A program made the translations under genes and the position numbers. A stretch of DNA of 64,000 nt. Origin: Streptomyces venezuelae ATCC 10712. GTDB taxonomy: Bacteria; Actinomycetota; Actinomycetes; Streptomycetales; Streptomycetaceae. The notes below the pieces were generated by a model. That model worked only from the letters and a program-made list of their open reading frames with translations, had not been told where the DNA came from and made no database searches. The stretch lies in assembly GCF_008639165.1 (NCBI RefSeq), contig NZ_CP029197.1, positions 5,336,001-5,400,000 on the forward strand. Reading direction: 5' to 3'. This document shows positions 8,801-16,696 of the stretch, one piece after another. The stretch's first letter is position 1. Each line of letters begins with the position of its first letter.

Positions 8801-9700
8801 GACCGTGACGCCGGTGAAGTCCTCCATCGTCAGCTTGCCCACGCGGGCCCGCTTCACGATGTCCTCGTACGCCTGCCAGAACTCGAAGAAGTTGAGCGTC
8901 TCGGCCTTCTTGATGCCCGCGACGACGAGCTGGCGGTCGCCGTTGGGCTTCACCAGGTCGATCGCGAGACCGAAGTTCACGTGCTCCGGCTTGACCAGGG
9001 TCGGCTTGCCGTCCTTCTCCGCGAAGGAGTAGTTCATCGACGGCATGGCCTTGATCGCCTGCACCATCGCGTAGCCGATCAGGTGCGTGAAGGAGATCTT
9101 CCCGCCCCGGGCGCGCTTCAGGTGGTTGTTGATCACGATCCGGTTGTCGAAGAGCAGCTTCACCGGGACGGCGCGGACGGACGTGGCCGTCGGCACCTCC
9201 AGGGAGGCGTTCATGTTCTTCGCGACCGCGGCGGCGGGGCCGCGCAGCGTGATCAGCTCGGGGCCGGCGGGGGCCTCGGTCTTCGGCGCGGCGGCCGGAG
9301 CGGCCTTCGCCGGGGCCGGAGCGGCGGCGGCCGGCTTCGCGGCGGCCGGCGCGGGGGCCGCGGCGGGCTTCACGGGGGCCGGGGCCGGAGCGGCCGGGGC
9401 GGCGGCGGGAGCCGGAACGGCGGCCGGAGCGGCAGGCGCGGCCTGTGCGGGGCCCGCCTGCTGCGCGGCGGGCGCGCTCTGGGTGGTGGGCGCCGGGGCG
9501 GTCGGGGTCTCCGACGCTCCGGGCTTGTAGTCGGCGAAGAAGTCCCACCAGGCACGATCGACCGAATTCGGGTCCTGGAGGTACTGCTGGTAGATCTCGT
9601 CGACGAGCCACTCATTGGCACCGAAGGCGGTAGCAGGGTTCTGGCCCTGCCCGTCTTGGTCGGTCGGGGAGCTCGGGGTACTGGGGGACTGAGACGACAC
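5900..9700 (-). CDS. kgd: Multifunctional 2-oxoglutarate metabolism enzyme (2-oxoglutarate decarboxylase / dehydrogenase E1-E2 fusion)
   Basis: About 1266 residues from GTG 9700 (VSSQSPS..., the usual streptomycete start); a GTG at 9727 would add nine residues. It begins with the E1 signature NEWLVDEIYQQYLQDPNSVD, followed by a long Ala/Pro linker (~55-145) where a lipoyl domain would sit in classical E2. An E2-type succinyltransferase domain follows, with DHRVIQG around residue 360. The rest is the thiamin-diphosphate E1 domain (HGDAAFAGQG, GHNEGDNP motifs). The actinobacterial enzyme decarboxylates 2-oxoglutarate and, with separate E2/E3 partners, makes succinyl-CoA in the TCA cycle. In mycobacteria it is inhibited by the FHA protein GarA; no such gene is adjacent here. 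The gene ends at the strong hairpin at 5838-5873. Confidence 0.96.
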   Translation of the reverse strand: MSSQSPSTPSSPTDQDGQGQNPATAFGANEWLVDEIYQQYLQDPNSVDRAWWDFFADYKPGASETPTAPAPTTQSAPAAQQAGPAQAAPAAPAAVPAPAAAPAAPAPAPVKPAAAPAPAAAKPAAAAPAPAKAAPAAAPKTEAPAGPELITLRGPAAAVAKNMNASLEVPTATSVRAVPVKLLFDNRIVINNHLKRARGGKISFTHLIGYAMVQAIKAMPSMNYSFAEKDGKPTLVKPEHVNFGLAIDLVKPNGDRQLVVAGIKKAETLNFFEFWQAYEDIVKRARVGKLTMEDFTGVTVSLTNPGGLGTVHSVPRLMPGQSVIMGVGSMDYPAEFQGTSQDTLNKLGISKVMTLTSTYDHRVIQGAASGEFLRVVANFLLGEEGFYDEIFKALRIPYEPVRWLKDIDASHDDDVTKAARVFELIHSYRVRGHVMADTDPLEYKQRKHPDLDITEHGLTLWDLEREFAVGGFAGKSMMKLRDILGVLRDSYCRTTGVEFMHIQDPKQRKWIQDRVERPHSRVEREEQLRILRRLNAAEAFETFLQTKYVGQKRFSLEGGESVIPLLDAVIDSAAESRLDEVVIGMAHRGRLNVLANIVGKSYAQIFREFEGNLDPKSMHGSGDVKYHLGAEGTFTGLDGEQIKVSLAANPSHLEAVDPVLEGIVRAKQDVINKGGTDFTVLPVALHGDAAFAGQGVVAETLNMSQLRGYRTGGTVHIVINNQVGFTAAPESSRSSMYATDVARMIEAPIFHVNGDDPEAVVRVARLAFEFRQTFNKDVVIDLICYRRRGHNEGDNPQFTNPQMYNLIDKKRSVRKLYTESLIGRGDITLEEAEQALQDFQGQLEKVFAEVREATAAPATATVPDAKAAFPVGVTTAVSAEVVKRIAESQVTIPERITVHPRLLPQMQRRAASIDDGTIDWGFGETLAIGSLLMEGTPVRLSGQDSRRGTFGQRHAVLVDQETGEDYTPLLYLTDDQAHYNVYDSLLSEYAAMGFEYGYSLARPDSLVIWEAQFGDFVNGAQTVVDEFISSAEQKWGQTSGVTLLLPHGYEGQGPDHSSARPERFLQMCAQDNMTVAMPTLPSNYFHLLRWQVHNPHHKPLIVFTPKSMLRLKAAASKVEEFTTGGFRPVIGDATANPADVRKVVFCAGKVYYDLEAERQKRGDTETAIIRLERLYPLPGAELQAEIAKYPNAAKYIWAQEEPANQGAWPFIALNLIDHLDLAVGADIPAGERLRRISRPHSSSPAVGSAKRHQAEQQQLVNEVFDA

Positions 9701-9990
9701 GGCGGCAACCGCCCTCTTCCGCTTCACAAGGTGATGGACAGCGGAAATAAAGGCTACGCCTGTCCGGCCGAGAGGTGCAGGCGGGGAGCGCCAACGTCGC
9801 GCAAGTCACACTTGACGGGGTGTTTCGGGGCCGTGAATGGCGGGAAACAAGCGTGGTTCCGCATGTGTGAGGGTAGGGAGAAGCGCAGGCACGGCCCGCT
9901 TCGACCGCACCTCTGACCAGGTCCCGCTCAGGTGCGCGGAGGTCTCCTCCACAGACACGCAGAACGAGCCGGTCCGGTTCGAACCCTACG
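9701..9990 (-). promoter_or_regulatory. kgd upstream region
   Basis: These 290 bp separate the sensor-kinase stop codon from kgd. On the minus strand TAGCCT (9762-9757) is a plausible -10 hexamer, but I see no convincing -35. GGACAG (9734-9739) and CTGTCC (from 9760) form a loose dyad around it. A 62-codon ORF on the plus strand (9837-10025) is not convincing as a gene. Confidence 0.35.
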
Positions 9991-11109
9991 TCAATCTCTC
10001 GGCGGAAGGCTGCCCGGAAGAGTGACCCGGATTCGGCAGCCACGTGACGATTCGGCCACCCCGATCCCGCCGCCGTGCAGATCCACCGCCCAGCGGGCGA
10101 TCGCGAGACCGAGACCCGTGCCGCCGTCGCTCCCCGGGCCCTGCCGACGCGTCGCCGTACCCCGGTTGAACCGCTCGAAGACCTTGTGCCGCTCCGACTC
10201 CGGGATGCCGGGACCCTCGTCCTCGACCTCCAGCTCCAGCGAGTCCGGGTACGGCCCGCGCCGGGCCCTGACCGTGACCCGGCCGTGCGGCGGCGAGTGC
10301 TTCACCGCGTTGTCGATCAGGTTCGCCATCACCTGGTGCAGCCGCTCCACGTCCGCGTGCGCGACCAGCTCGGGCGGCGACACGTCCAGGTGCAGATGCA
10401 CGTCCGTGCGGTTGTGCAGACCGGACGTCGACGACAGACCGCGCTGCGAGGCGGCGAGGTTCGCTTCCCGCAGAATTCCGGAGAGGTACGGCCAGACCTC
10501 GAAACGGCCCGCCCTGAGCGCCACGACACCGTTGTCAAGACGTGACAGGTCCAACAGCGTCTCCACCAGACGGCCCAGCCGCTCGGTCTGCTTCAGCGCC
10601 GACCGCATGGTCTCCGGATCCGCCTCGGACACCCCGTCCACGACGTTCTCCAGTACGGCCCTGAGCGCGGCGATCGGGGTGCGCAGCTCGTGCGACACAT
10701 TGGCGACCAGCTCCTTGCGGTGCCGGTCCACTGCCTCCAGGTCGTCCGCCATGCGATTGATCGTCGAGGCCAGGTCGCCCAGCTCGTCGCGCCGGTCCGC
10801 GCCCCGCACCCGCCGGGTGAAGTCACCCCGCGAGATCGTGCCCGCCACCGTGGTCATCTCGTCGAGCGGTGCCGTCAGGGACTGCGCCACGAACTGGGTG
10901 ATCAGCAGGGTCGCGATCATCGCGAAGATCGTGATGTAGCGGAACTCGGTGGACGTGCGGATCGCCACCAGGGCGAGACACGAGGTCAGCAGGACCGCTC
11001 CGACGACGAGCGCGCCCAGCTTGGTCTTGATCGAGATCGCGATCCGGCGGCGCGGCCCGCCGTCGGGCCCCCGCAGCTCCCTCGGCCACCCGGGCCCCCG
11101 CCGGCTCAC
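9991..11109 (-). CDS. Two-component sensor histidine kinase
   Basis: 372 residues from GTG 11109, which overlaps the response regulator stop as GTGA, so the two are translationally coupled. Two membrane segments lie close together near the N-terminus (LGALVVGAVLLTSCLALVAI and ITIFAMIATLLITQFVA), leaving almost no extracytoplasmic loop. This suggests sensing in the membrane or by an accessory partner. A HAMP segment follows, then the H-box ELVANVSHELRTPIAAL, N-box LIDNAVKHS, and G-boxes DEGPGIP and GGTGLGLAI. All catalytic motifs are intact. It should phosphorylate the OmpR-family regulator encoded immediately upstream. The signal cannot be deduced. The 3' end runs into the kgd promoter region. 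Confidence 0.9.
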   Translation of the reverse strand: MSRRGPGWPRELRGPDGGPRRRIAISIKTKLGALVVGAVLLTSCLALVAIRTSTEFRYITIFAMIATLLITQFVAQSLTAPLDEMTTVAGTISRGDFTRRVRGADRRDELGDLASTINRMADDLEAVDRHRKELVANVSHELRTPIAALRAVLENVVDGVSEADPETMRSALKQTERLGRLVETLLDLSRLDNGVVALRAGRFEVWPYLSGILREANLAASQRGLSSTSGLHNRTDVHLHLDVSPPELVAHADVERLHQVMANLIDNAVKHSPPHGRVTVRARRGPYPDSLELEVEDEGPGIPESERHKVFERFNRGTATRRQGPGSDGGTGLGLAIARWAVDLHGGGIGVAESSRGCRIRVTLPGSLPPRD

Positions 11110-11843
11110 AGCGCCGGGGTCTCCAGCGCGTAGCCGACGCCGTGGACCGTGCGGATGCGCTCGGCCCCGATCTTCCGGCGCAGCGCCTTGATGTGGCTGT
11201 CCACGGTCCGGGTGCCCGAGGCGTCCGCCCAGTCCCAGACCTCGGCGAGCAGCTGCTCGCGGGAGAGGACCGCCCGCGGGGTGCCGGCCAGGCAGACCAG
11301 CAGGTCGAACTCGGTCGGGGTCAGGTGCACGTCCTCGGAGCGCACCCGGACCCGGCGCTGCGCGTGGTCGATCTCCAGCTCGCCGAGGCGCAGGATGCCG
11401 CTGCGCGGCGTCACGGCGGCCAGTGCGGCCCGCTCCACCCGGCGCAGCAGCACGTGCACCCGGGCGGCCAGCTCGCGCATCGAGAACGGCTTGGTCATGT
11501 AGTCGTCCGCGCCCACGCCGAGGCCGACCAGCATGTCGGTCTCGTCGTCGCGGGCGGTCAGCATGAGGACCGGGACGGGCCGCTGGGCCTGGACCCGGCG
11601 GCACACCTCCAGGCCGTCGAAGCCGGGCAGCATGACGTCCAGGACCATCAGGTCCGGCTGCCAGGCCTCGGCCGCGTCCACGGCGGCGGGACCGTCGGTC
11701 GCCGTCTGGACGAGGAAGCCCTCGGCGCGCAGCCGCGCGGAGATCGCTTCGACGATCGTCGCGTCGTCCTCGACCACGAGCACCCGGCGCTGGGCCCCCG
11801 GAGTGGCCGCCGCACCGTGGTGAGTGGTGTGTGTCTGCTCCAT
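11106..11843 (-). CDS. OmpR/PhoB-family response regulator
   Basis: 245 residues. After an ~18-residue N-terminal extension comes a receiver domain with the acidic pocket VVEDD, phospho-acceptor Asp69 (LMVLDVMLPGFDG), conserved Thr (MLTARDD) and Lys (MTKPFSMREL). A winged-helix DNA-binding domain follows (LTPTEFDLLVCLAGTP, RTVDSHIKALRRKIG, IRTVHGVGYAL). This is the full OmpR/PhoB layout. It is co-transcribed with the sensor kinase via a GTGA overlap. The targets are unknown. Confidence 0.93.
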   Translation of the reverse strand: MEQTHTTHHGAAATPGAQRRVLVVEDDATIVEAISARLRAEGFLVQTATDGPAAVDAAEAWQPDLMVLDVMLPGFDGLEVCRRVQAQRPVPVLMLTARDDETDMLVGLGVGADDYMTKPFSMRELAARVHVLLRRVERAALAAVTPRSGILRLGELEIDHAQRRVRVRSEDVHLTPTEFDLLVCLAGTPRAVLSREQLLAEVWDWADASGTRTVDSHIKALRRKIGAERIRTVHGVGYALETPAL

Positions 11844-11914
11844 TGCCCCGCCTCGCGTCGCCGTTGTCGGTGCAGCAGCCTAGAGGCACCGGCGGCGTCC
11901 CGGCTATCCAGGAG

Positions 11915-12586
11915 TTATCCGGGACGGACGGCGAGGTGGACCACGTCGGGGACGCCCCGGGCAACGGGGATCTCTTCCGTCCGTACCCCGCTGAATCCGG
12001 CATTCCGCAAGGACCCTTCGAAATCGGCGGAGGGCCGGGCGGACCATACGGCGAGCACGCCGCCGGGGTTGAGGCGGGCCGCGCAGGCCGCCAATCCCTC
12101 GGCGGCGTACAGGGATTCGTTGTCCTCGGTGACCGTCCAGTCGGGCCCGTTGTCGATGTCGAGGCAGAGCGCGTCGTAGGTGTCCGGCGAGGTGCGGAGA
12201 TAGTCCATCAGGTCCGTGTGCAGGATCACGGTCCGGGAATCCGCCAGGGCGGCCCCGGAGATCGAGGCGAGCGGCCCCTGCCGGTGCCAGTCGATGATCG
12301 CCTCCTCCCGCTCGACGACCGCGATCCGGCCCCAGCGGGGATCGGCGGCGGCGTGGGCGAGGGAGAAGCCGACGCCGAGCCCGCCGACGAGGACGGCGGC
12401 GCCGGCGCGGACCTCCTCGGGCAGCGCGGCCTGCGCCGCGTCGATCAGGAGCCGCTCGGAGCGGCCGTCGGACGTGTCCATCAGGAACGTTCCGTTGGCG
12501 ATGATCTCGAAGTGCTCGGCGCGGCGGCGCAGTACGACCTCTCCGTGCGGTCCTTCACGGCGGTCGAGGGTCACGGGTGCTGACAT
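11915..12586 (-). CDS. Spermidine-synthase-fold methyltransferase-like protein
   Basis: 223 residues from ATG 12586, chosen because GGAGAG lies 7 nt upstream. A longer frame reaches a TTG at 12667 without a clear ribosome site. The Rossmann motif VLVGGLGVGFSL and the acidic VVEREEAIIDWH match the nucleotide-binding core of the spermidine synthase/SAM-methyltransferase fold, with YDALCLDIDNGPDW as the second acidic motif. Proteins like this are often annotated spermidine synthase, but it lacks obvious polyamine-site signatures, so its substrate is uncertain. It lies 71 bp upstream of the two-component operon in the same direction. Confidence 0.75.
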   Translation of the reverse strand: MSAPVTLDRREGPHGEVVLRRRAEHFEIIANGTFLMDTSDGRSERLLIDAAQAALPEEVRAGAAVLVGGLGVGFSLAHAAADPRWGRIAVVEREEAIIDWHRQGPLASISGAALADSRTVILHTDLMDYLRTSPDTYDALCLDIDNGPDWTVTEDNESLYAAEGLAACAARLNPGGVLAVWSARPSADFEGSLRNAGFSGVRTEEIPVARGVPDVVHLAVRPG

Positions 12587-12794
12587 GGGCGGTCTCTCCG
12601 CTCTCGGCTCGTCAGTCGGTCTGTCCGGTCTCGTCCCATCCTTATCGGGCGACGGGGGCGACGACAAACGCGTTACGGGGCGACGGCGGCGACCGCAAAG
12701 GGGTTACGGCGACGGGGAGATGGCGGCGCACCCGGCCTCCGGCGCCGGCCGTCGCCGTACGGGCGGCGGGCGACCGGCGTCGCGGGAGCGGGTC

Positions 12795-13406
12795 TCAGCC
12801 CTCGCCGGTCACCCGCCGCGCGCCGCGCCACGCGTAGAGGCCGGTGCCCGCCGCGAGGACGCCGAGCGCCACCGTCCACGCCCCGGCCTGCCCGCCCGGC
12901 TGCATCACCCAGGCCCACCACTGCGCCCCGCCGCCCGGCCGGGACGGCGCCGCGAGATAGACCGTGCCCACGAGGAAGGCCGGCGGAAGCCAGCTCAACC
13001 GGGCGCCGACCAGCGCCGCGGCCCCCGCCGCAAGACCTGTGAGCCCCAGCGTGTTGCGTACGGCGGCGAGCGCGCCGAACTCCTCCGCGTGCCCCGGCAC
13101 CGCAAGCGCGAACAGCAGGACGGCGAGCGCCACCGGGGCGAGGAGGTGCGCCAGCCGCCGGGGCCACCACGCGCGGACCGCCGTACGGTCCAGCTCGTCG
13201 CTCGGCGTGTGCAGGCTGGTGGCGATCGAGGCCGCGGCGAGCAGCGGGCCGAAGACGACGACCGGCAGCCGGGCCGTGTGGTCGAACTCGGGCAGCGACT
13301 CGAGCCACCGGGCCGCGCAGGCGGCGGCCACGGCGCAGCCGGCGACCGCGGCCAGCGCGCCGGGCAGGGCGCGGGAGCGCAGGTAGAGGACCAGCGGGGC
13401 GCTCAC
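12795..13406 (-). CDS. Membrane protein, probable ABC exporter component
   Basis: 203 residues from GTG 13406, which overlaps the stop of the preceding membrane protein gene (GTGA). It has about five to six hydrophobic segments (for example ALAAVAGCAVAAACAARW, LPVVVFGPLLAAASIATSL, LLAPVALAVLLFALAVPG, TVALGVLAAGTGLYAW) with a C-terminal basic tail. No catalytic motif is visible. It is the last gene of the ECF-sigma/ABC operon, so it is probably a subunit of that exporter. Confidence 0.7.
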   Translation of the reverse strand: MSAPLVLYLRSRALPGALAAVAGCAVAAACAARWLESLPEFDHTARLPVVVFGPLLAAASIATSLHTPSDELDRTAVRAWWPRRLAHLLAPVALAVLLFALAVPGHAEEFGALAAVRNTLGLTGLAAGAAALVGARLSWLPPAFLVGTVYLAAPSRPGGGAQWWAWVMQPGGQAGAWTVALGVLAAGTGLYAWRGARRVTGEG

Positions 13407-14725
13407 GGGACCGGCACCTCGTCCGGGTGGCAGGTGTTCGCCGCCAGATAGCGGGTGAGGTAGTCGCGCTGGGCGGCCGGGGACTTGGCGCGGAGCCGGT
13501 CGATGAACGGCTGGGCGGCGGTCGGATCGGGACCGTAGCCCTCGGGCGTCGGCGCCAGCCATTCGACGACGGCGAGGTTGACGGCGCTCGCCCGCTCCGC
13601 GTCCGCCCCCGTCATGTCACCCTGCCCGCACGTGTCCGAGAACAGCCACGACACCGCCGAGTTCAGAAACAGGTCCGGCCGCGTGAGCCGCCCGCGCGTC
13701 GCGTCCGCCGCCGCGTTCGGCAGCTCGACGTCACCGGGCCGAGGGGGCCCGAAGGGGCCGGCCACCCAGCGGGCCGGGGCGCCGGGCAGCCCCCTGAGGC
13801 GCGCGTTCAGCGGGGCGAGCGCCGCCGACACCTCCGGCAGCAGCCCGGCGTCCACGGCCGTCAGGCACACCTGCGGCGTCCCGTCGTCGCAGACCGGGCG
13901 GGCCAGGGCGGGGTCGTGCCGCCACGGCCCCTCGTCCGGCGGCAGGCGCAGGACCGCTCCCGCGGCGGCGACCGCCACGGCCAGCGGCACCAGGGCGAGC
14001 AGCCGTCGCCGGGCCGGGCGGAGCCCGTACGCCAGCAGCGCGGTCAGCGCGAGCCCCGCCGTCCAGGCCGCCGACACCGGACCGAACCACCACACCGGCC
14101 GGTCCCAGGAGAACTGGTGCTCGGCGGCGGGACCGAGCCAGCGGACGGGGCCCTCCGCGTACGCGCCGAGGATGAGCCCCATGTACCCCACGATCCCCAG
14201 GAGCGGGGCCGTGAGCCGCCATCGGACCACCCCTCCGACGACCTGGCCGACCGCGCCGAGGGCGGCGACGGCGACCACGTCGGCGGCCAGGAGTTCCAGG
14301 AACGGACGGCCCCCGGAGACGTACGGCCACGTCGCGAGGAGACAGACCGCGTCGGCCAGGAGCACCCCGGCCGCGGGCCACAGCGCGGAGGGCGCGACCG
14401 CGACGAACAGACGGCGCAGCGGGGAGCGGGGGACGGACTTCCACAGGTCCGTCGTGCCGCGCCGTCGGTCCCTGCCCCCCTGCCAGCAGCCCGCCGCGAG
14501 CGCGAGCGGCCCGCCGAGCAGCACGGCGGCCACGTGCAGCATGTTCGTGGCGTCGGCCCAGCGGCCCTGCCAGCCGGGCGCCTTGCCGTACATCGTGACG
14601 AGGACGGTCACGGCGACGGCGGCCCCCGTCCACGGCCCGAGCCCCCTCCGCAGCTCGACGACCAGGGGCCTCGGGGCGGCGGCGGGCCGCGCGGCGGTAC
14701 GGGGCGGGGTGAGGGTGGCGGTCAT
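13403..14725 (-). CDS. ABC transporter membrane protein (ABC-2-like)
   Basis: 440 residues from ATG 14725. It has an N-terminal cytoplasmic stretch, then roughly six membrane helices (TGAAVAVTVLVTMYG, LHVAAVLLGGPLALAAGCW, VLLADAVCLLATWPYV, ADVVAVAALGAVGQVVGGVV, LLGIVGYMGLILGAYA, LLALVPLAVAVAAAGAVL). A large ~150-residue C-terminal region follows that is probably extracytoplasmic (it contains CDDGTPQVCLTAVDAG and DTCGQGD cysteine motifs). The start lies 31 bp after the ATPase stop. It is likely the permease partner of that ATPase. Confidence 0.72.
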   Translation of the reverse strand: MTATLTPPRTAARPAAAPRPLVVELRRGLGPWTGAAVAVTVLVTMYGKAPGWQGRWADATNMLHVAAVLLGGPLALAAGCWQGGRDRRRGTTDLWKSVPRSPLRRLFVAVAPSALWPAAGVLLADAVCLLATWPYVSGGRPFLELLAADVVAVAALGAVGQVVGGVVRWRLTAPLLGIVGYMGLILGAYAEGPVRWLGPAAEHQFSWDRPVWWFGPVSAAWTAGLALTALLAYGLRPARRRLLALVPLAVAVAAAGAVLRLPPDEGPWRHDPALARPVCDDGTPQVCLTAVDAGLLPEVSAALAPLNARLRGLPGAPARWVAGPFGPPRPGDVELPNAAADATRGRLTRPDLFLNSAVSWLFSDTCGQGDMTGADAERASAVNLAVVEWLAPTPEGYGPDPTAAQPFIDRLRAKSPAAQRDYLTRYLAANTCHPDEVPVP

Positions 14726-14756
14726 CGCAGGGCCCCTTTCGGGCGGGAGGCGGCGG

Positions 14757-15554
14757 TCATCGGAGGGCCTCTTTCGCGTCCCGGGCCGGGGCCCGGTGGG
14801 CGCGCAGGGCGGCCGTGTAGCCGCGCTCGACCGCGTGCGTCGTGGAGTCGTCCCCGTCGGCCGACTCCCCTCCCAGTACAGTCAGTTCGGCCGTCGTCCC
14901 CTGGAAGGCGAGCCGTCCCGACTCGATCAGCGCGACGTCGGTGCAGGCCGCGGCCACGTCCTCCACCAGGTGCGTGGAGACCACCACCGTCGCCTCCGTG
15001 CCCAACTCCCGCAGCAGCGCACGGAAGTCCACTCGTTGCTCCGGGTCGAGACCGGCCGTCGGCTCGTCGAGCAGCAGCAACTCCGGCTCGTTCACGATGG
15101 CCTGGGCGATCCCGGCGCGCCGGACCATGCCGCCCGACAGGGTCTTCATCCGCGCGTCGATCCGGTCGGCGAGCCCGACCTGCCGCACCGCGCGCTCCAC
15201 CGCCTCGGGGACCCGCCCGGCGGGCACCTCCTTGAGCCACGCGACGTACGCCACGAACTCCCGCACGGTGAAGGCGGGGTAGTAGCCGAACTCCTGCGGC
15301 AGATAGCCGAGCCGGCGCCGTACGGCGGTGCGCTCGCGGTGGCTCGTGGCGTCGGCGCCGAGCAGCTCCACCCGGCCGGAGGAGGGCGCGGCGACGGTCG
15401 CGAGGACCCTGATGAGGGAGGTCTTGCCGGCCCCGTTCGGGCCGAGGAGACCGTGCACGCCGGGGCCGAGGGTCAGATCGAGCCGGTCGAGGGCGACGGT
15501 ACGGCGGTGGCGGACGGTCAGTCCGCTCACCGCGACGGCGGTCGAGGGGTTCAC
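14757..15554 (-). CDS. ABC transporter ATP-binding protein
   Basis: 265 residues from GTG 15554, which overlaps the anti-sigma/permease fusion as GTGA. Walker A is GPNGAGKT, the Q-loop region is LGYLPQEFG, the signature is LSGGM, Walker B is ELLLLDEP, the D-loop is TAGLD and the switch His is in STHLVED. This is the CcmA/NatA-type subfamily of ABC-2 exporters, which drive efflux or membrane remodelling. The C-terminal ~60 residues extend past the NBD. Its membrane partners are encoded on both sides. Confidence 0.93.
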   Translation of the reverse strand: MNPSTAVAVSGLTVRHRRTVALDRLDLTLGPGVHGLLGPNGAGKTSLIRVLATVAAPSSGRVELLGADATSHRERTAVRRRLGYLPQEFGYYPAFTVREFVAYVAWLKEVPAGRVPEAVERAVRQVGLADRIDARMKTLSGGMVRRAGIAQAIVNEPELLLLDEPTAGLDPEQRVDFRALLRELGTEATVVVSTHLVEDVAAACTDVALIESGRLAFQGTTAELTVLGGESADGDDSTTHAVERGYTAALRAHRAPARDAKEALR

Positions 15555-16696
15555 CGGGGCTCCAGGTGGTCGAAGGAACGGCGCCGCAGCGCGAGGAGGG
15601 CTCCGCAGGCGAGCGCGGCGGCGGCCCAGCTCCCCTGTGCGGCGGGGCCGGAGAAGTACGGGACGAGGGTGCTGCTGGTGGCGGGCCCGCCGAGCAGCGG
15701 GCCCGCGACGGCGAGCAGCCAGCCGCCGCCGAGCGTCACGGCGGCCGCCCGGCAGCCGACGAAACTGCCGAGCGCGAGCGCGGCGAGGGTCAGGGCGAGG
15801 CCGGGCAGCAGCCAGGCGGCGGCCCCCGGGAACCCGGCCACCGGCGGCAGCAGCGCCCCGCCCGCGGTCAGCAGCGGCACGCACACGGCGAGGACGGCGG
15901 CGGTACGGGTGAGCAGCAGCCGCAGCCCGCCGGAGGGGGTGGCGGCGGTGATCTCGTACAGGGGGTCCGCGTGCCGCCCGTACGAGACGGCGACTCCGGC
16001 GAGCGGAAGGACGGGGGAGAGGGCGAGCAGCAGGCTCCGCGCACCCTGGAACCCGGCGCCGTGGGCGAGCCCGAAGGCCCCCCCGACGACCAACACCACG
16101 GCCACCACCCAGGCCCCCCGAAGCGCGGGCCCCACAGCCCACCAGAGCCGCGCCCACCGCGAGAGGGGAGCGGGGGAGAAGCGGGGGGCACGGGGGTGCC
16201 CGGCCGGGCTTGGGACGTGCTCCGGCGGGTGGCTTGCGGCCGGGGTGGTCGTGGGGCTTCCGGCCGGCTCGGTGCTGGGACGCCTGGCCGGGCTCGCGGC
16301 CGGGGTGGCGGCGTGGCTCCCAGCCGGGCGGGCGCCGGGACGCCTGGCCGGGGCGGCGGCGTGGTCCCCGGCCGGGCCGGTGCCGGGACGTCCGGCCGGA
16401 CTCGCCCCGCGTTCTCGCGGGTGGCTTCCGGCCGGGGTGGCGGCGTGGTTCCCAGCCGGGCGGGCGCCGGGACGGTGGCCCAGGGTGGTCAGGAGGTTGG
16501 TGCGTACGGCCGCCAGGGTGGGGCCCGCCGCGCCGGTCCGTACGGCGGCGGAGACCCGGGCCGCGCACCGCCCGCAGGCCTCCACGTGCTTCTCCACGGA
16601 CCAGGCGTCGGTCTCGGCGGCCGTCCCGTCGGCGTACCGGCGCGCGAGGGCGTCGGAGACGTGCCACGGGGCTCCCGGGGCGTGCGGTGCCGTCAT
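15551..16696 (-). CDS. Anti-sigma zinc finger fused to a multi-spanning ABC-permease-like membrane domain
   Basis: 381 residues from ATG 16696; this ATG overlaps the sigma factor stop as ATGA. The N-terminal domain carries the anti-sigma zinc motif Hx3Cx2C (His37, Cys41, Cys44). Residues ~73-170 are a low-complexity linker of repeated Arg/Pro/Ala/Gly/Ser/His units (PGARPAGSHAATPA variants). The C-terminal ~200 residues have about six hydrophobic helices ending in LRRRSFDHLEPR, typical of ABC-2 permease family members. Most anti-sigma factors have a single membrane helix, so this fusion directly joins sigma control to a transporter component. It should bind the ECF sigma encoded just upstream, which is inference. 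Confidence 0.78.
   Translation of the reverse strand: MTAPHAPGAPWHVSDALARRYADGTAAETDAWSVEKHVEACGRCAARVSAAVRTGAAGPTLAAVRTNLLTTLGHRPGARPAGNHAATPAGSHPRERGASPAGRPGTGPAGDHAAAPARRPGARPAGSHAATPAASPARRPSTEPAGSPTTTPAASHPPEHVPSPAGHPRAPRFSPAPLSRWARLWWAVGPALRGAWVVAVVLVVGGAFGLAHGAGFQGARSLLLALSPVLPLAGVAVSYGRHADPLYEITAATPSGGLRLLLTRTAAVLAVCVPLLTAGGALLPPVAGFPGAAAWLLPGLALTLAALALGSFVGCRAAAVTLGGGWLLAVAGPLLGGPATSSTLVPYFSGPAAQGSWAAAALACGALLALRRRSFDHLEPR
16240..16475 (-). repeat. Intragenic imperfect GC-rich repeats encoding the linker
   Basis: Several degenerate copies of a GC-rich unit containing GCCGGGACGCCTGGCCGGG-like sequence. The segments at about 16306-16341 and 16438-16474 are nearly identical over about 36 bp. 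They encode the Arg/Pro/Ala linker of the anti-sigma/permease fusion and could expand or contract in frame. Confidence 0.7.

Noticed and set aside
4091..9916. 1941-codon open frame on the plus strand
   Set aside because: It is antisense or out of frame to fxsT and kgd, and its composition (runs of Arg/Pro, then Val/Asp/Gly) is that of a shadow of GC-rich coding DNA.
9837..10025. 62-codon ORF on the plus strand in the kgd upstream region
   Set aside because: It overlaps the 3' end of the sensor kinase gene, lies between two minus-strand genes and has no clear ribosome site.
16240..16475. CRISPR-like spaced repeats
   Set aside because: The repeats are degenerate, have no regular spacers, are in frame with the linker of a protein-coding gene, and no cas genes are near.
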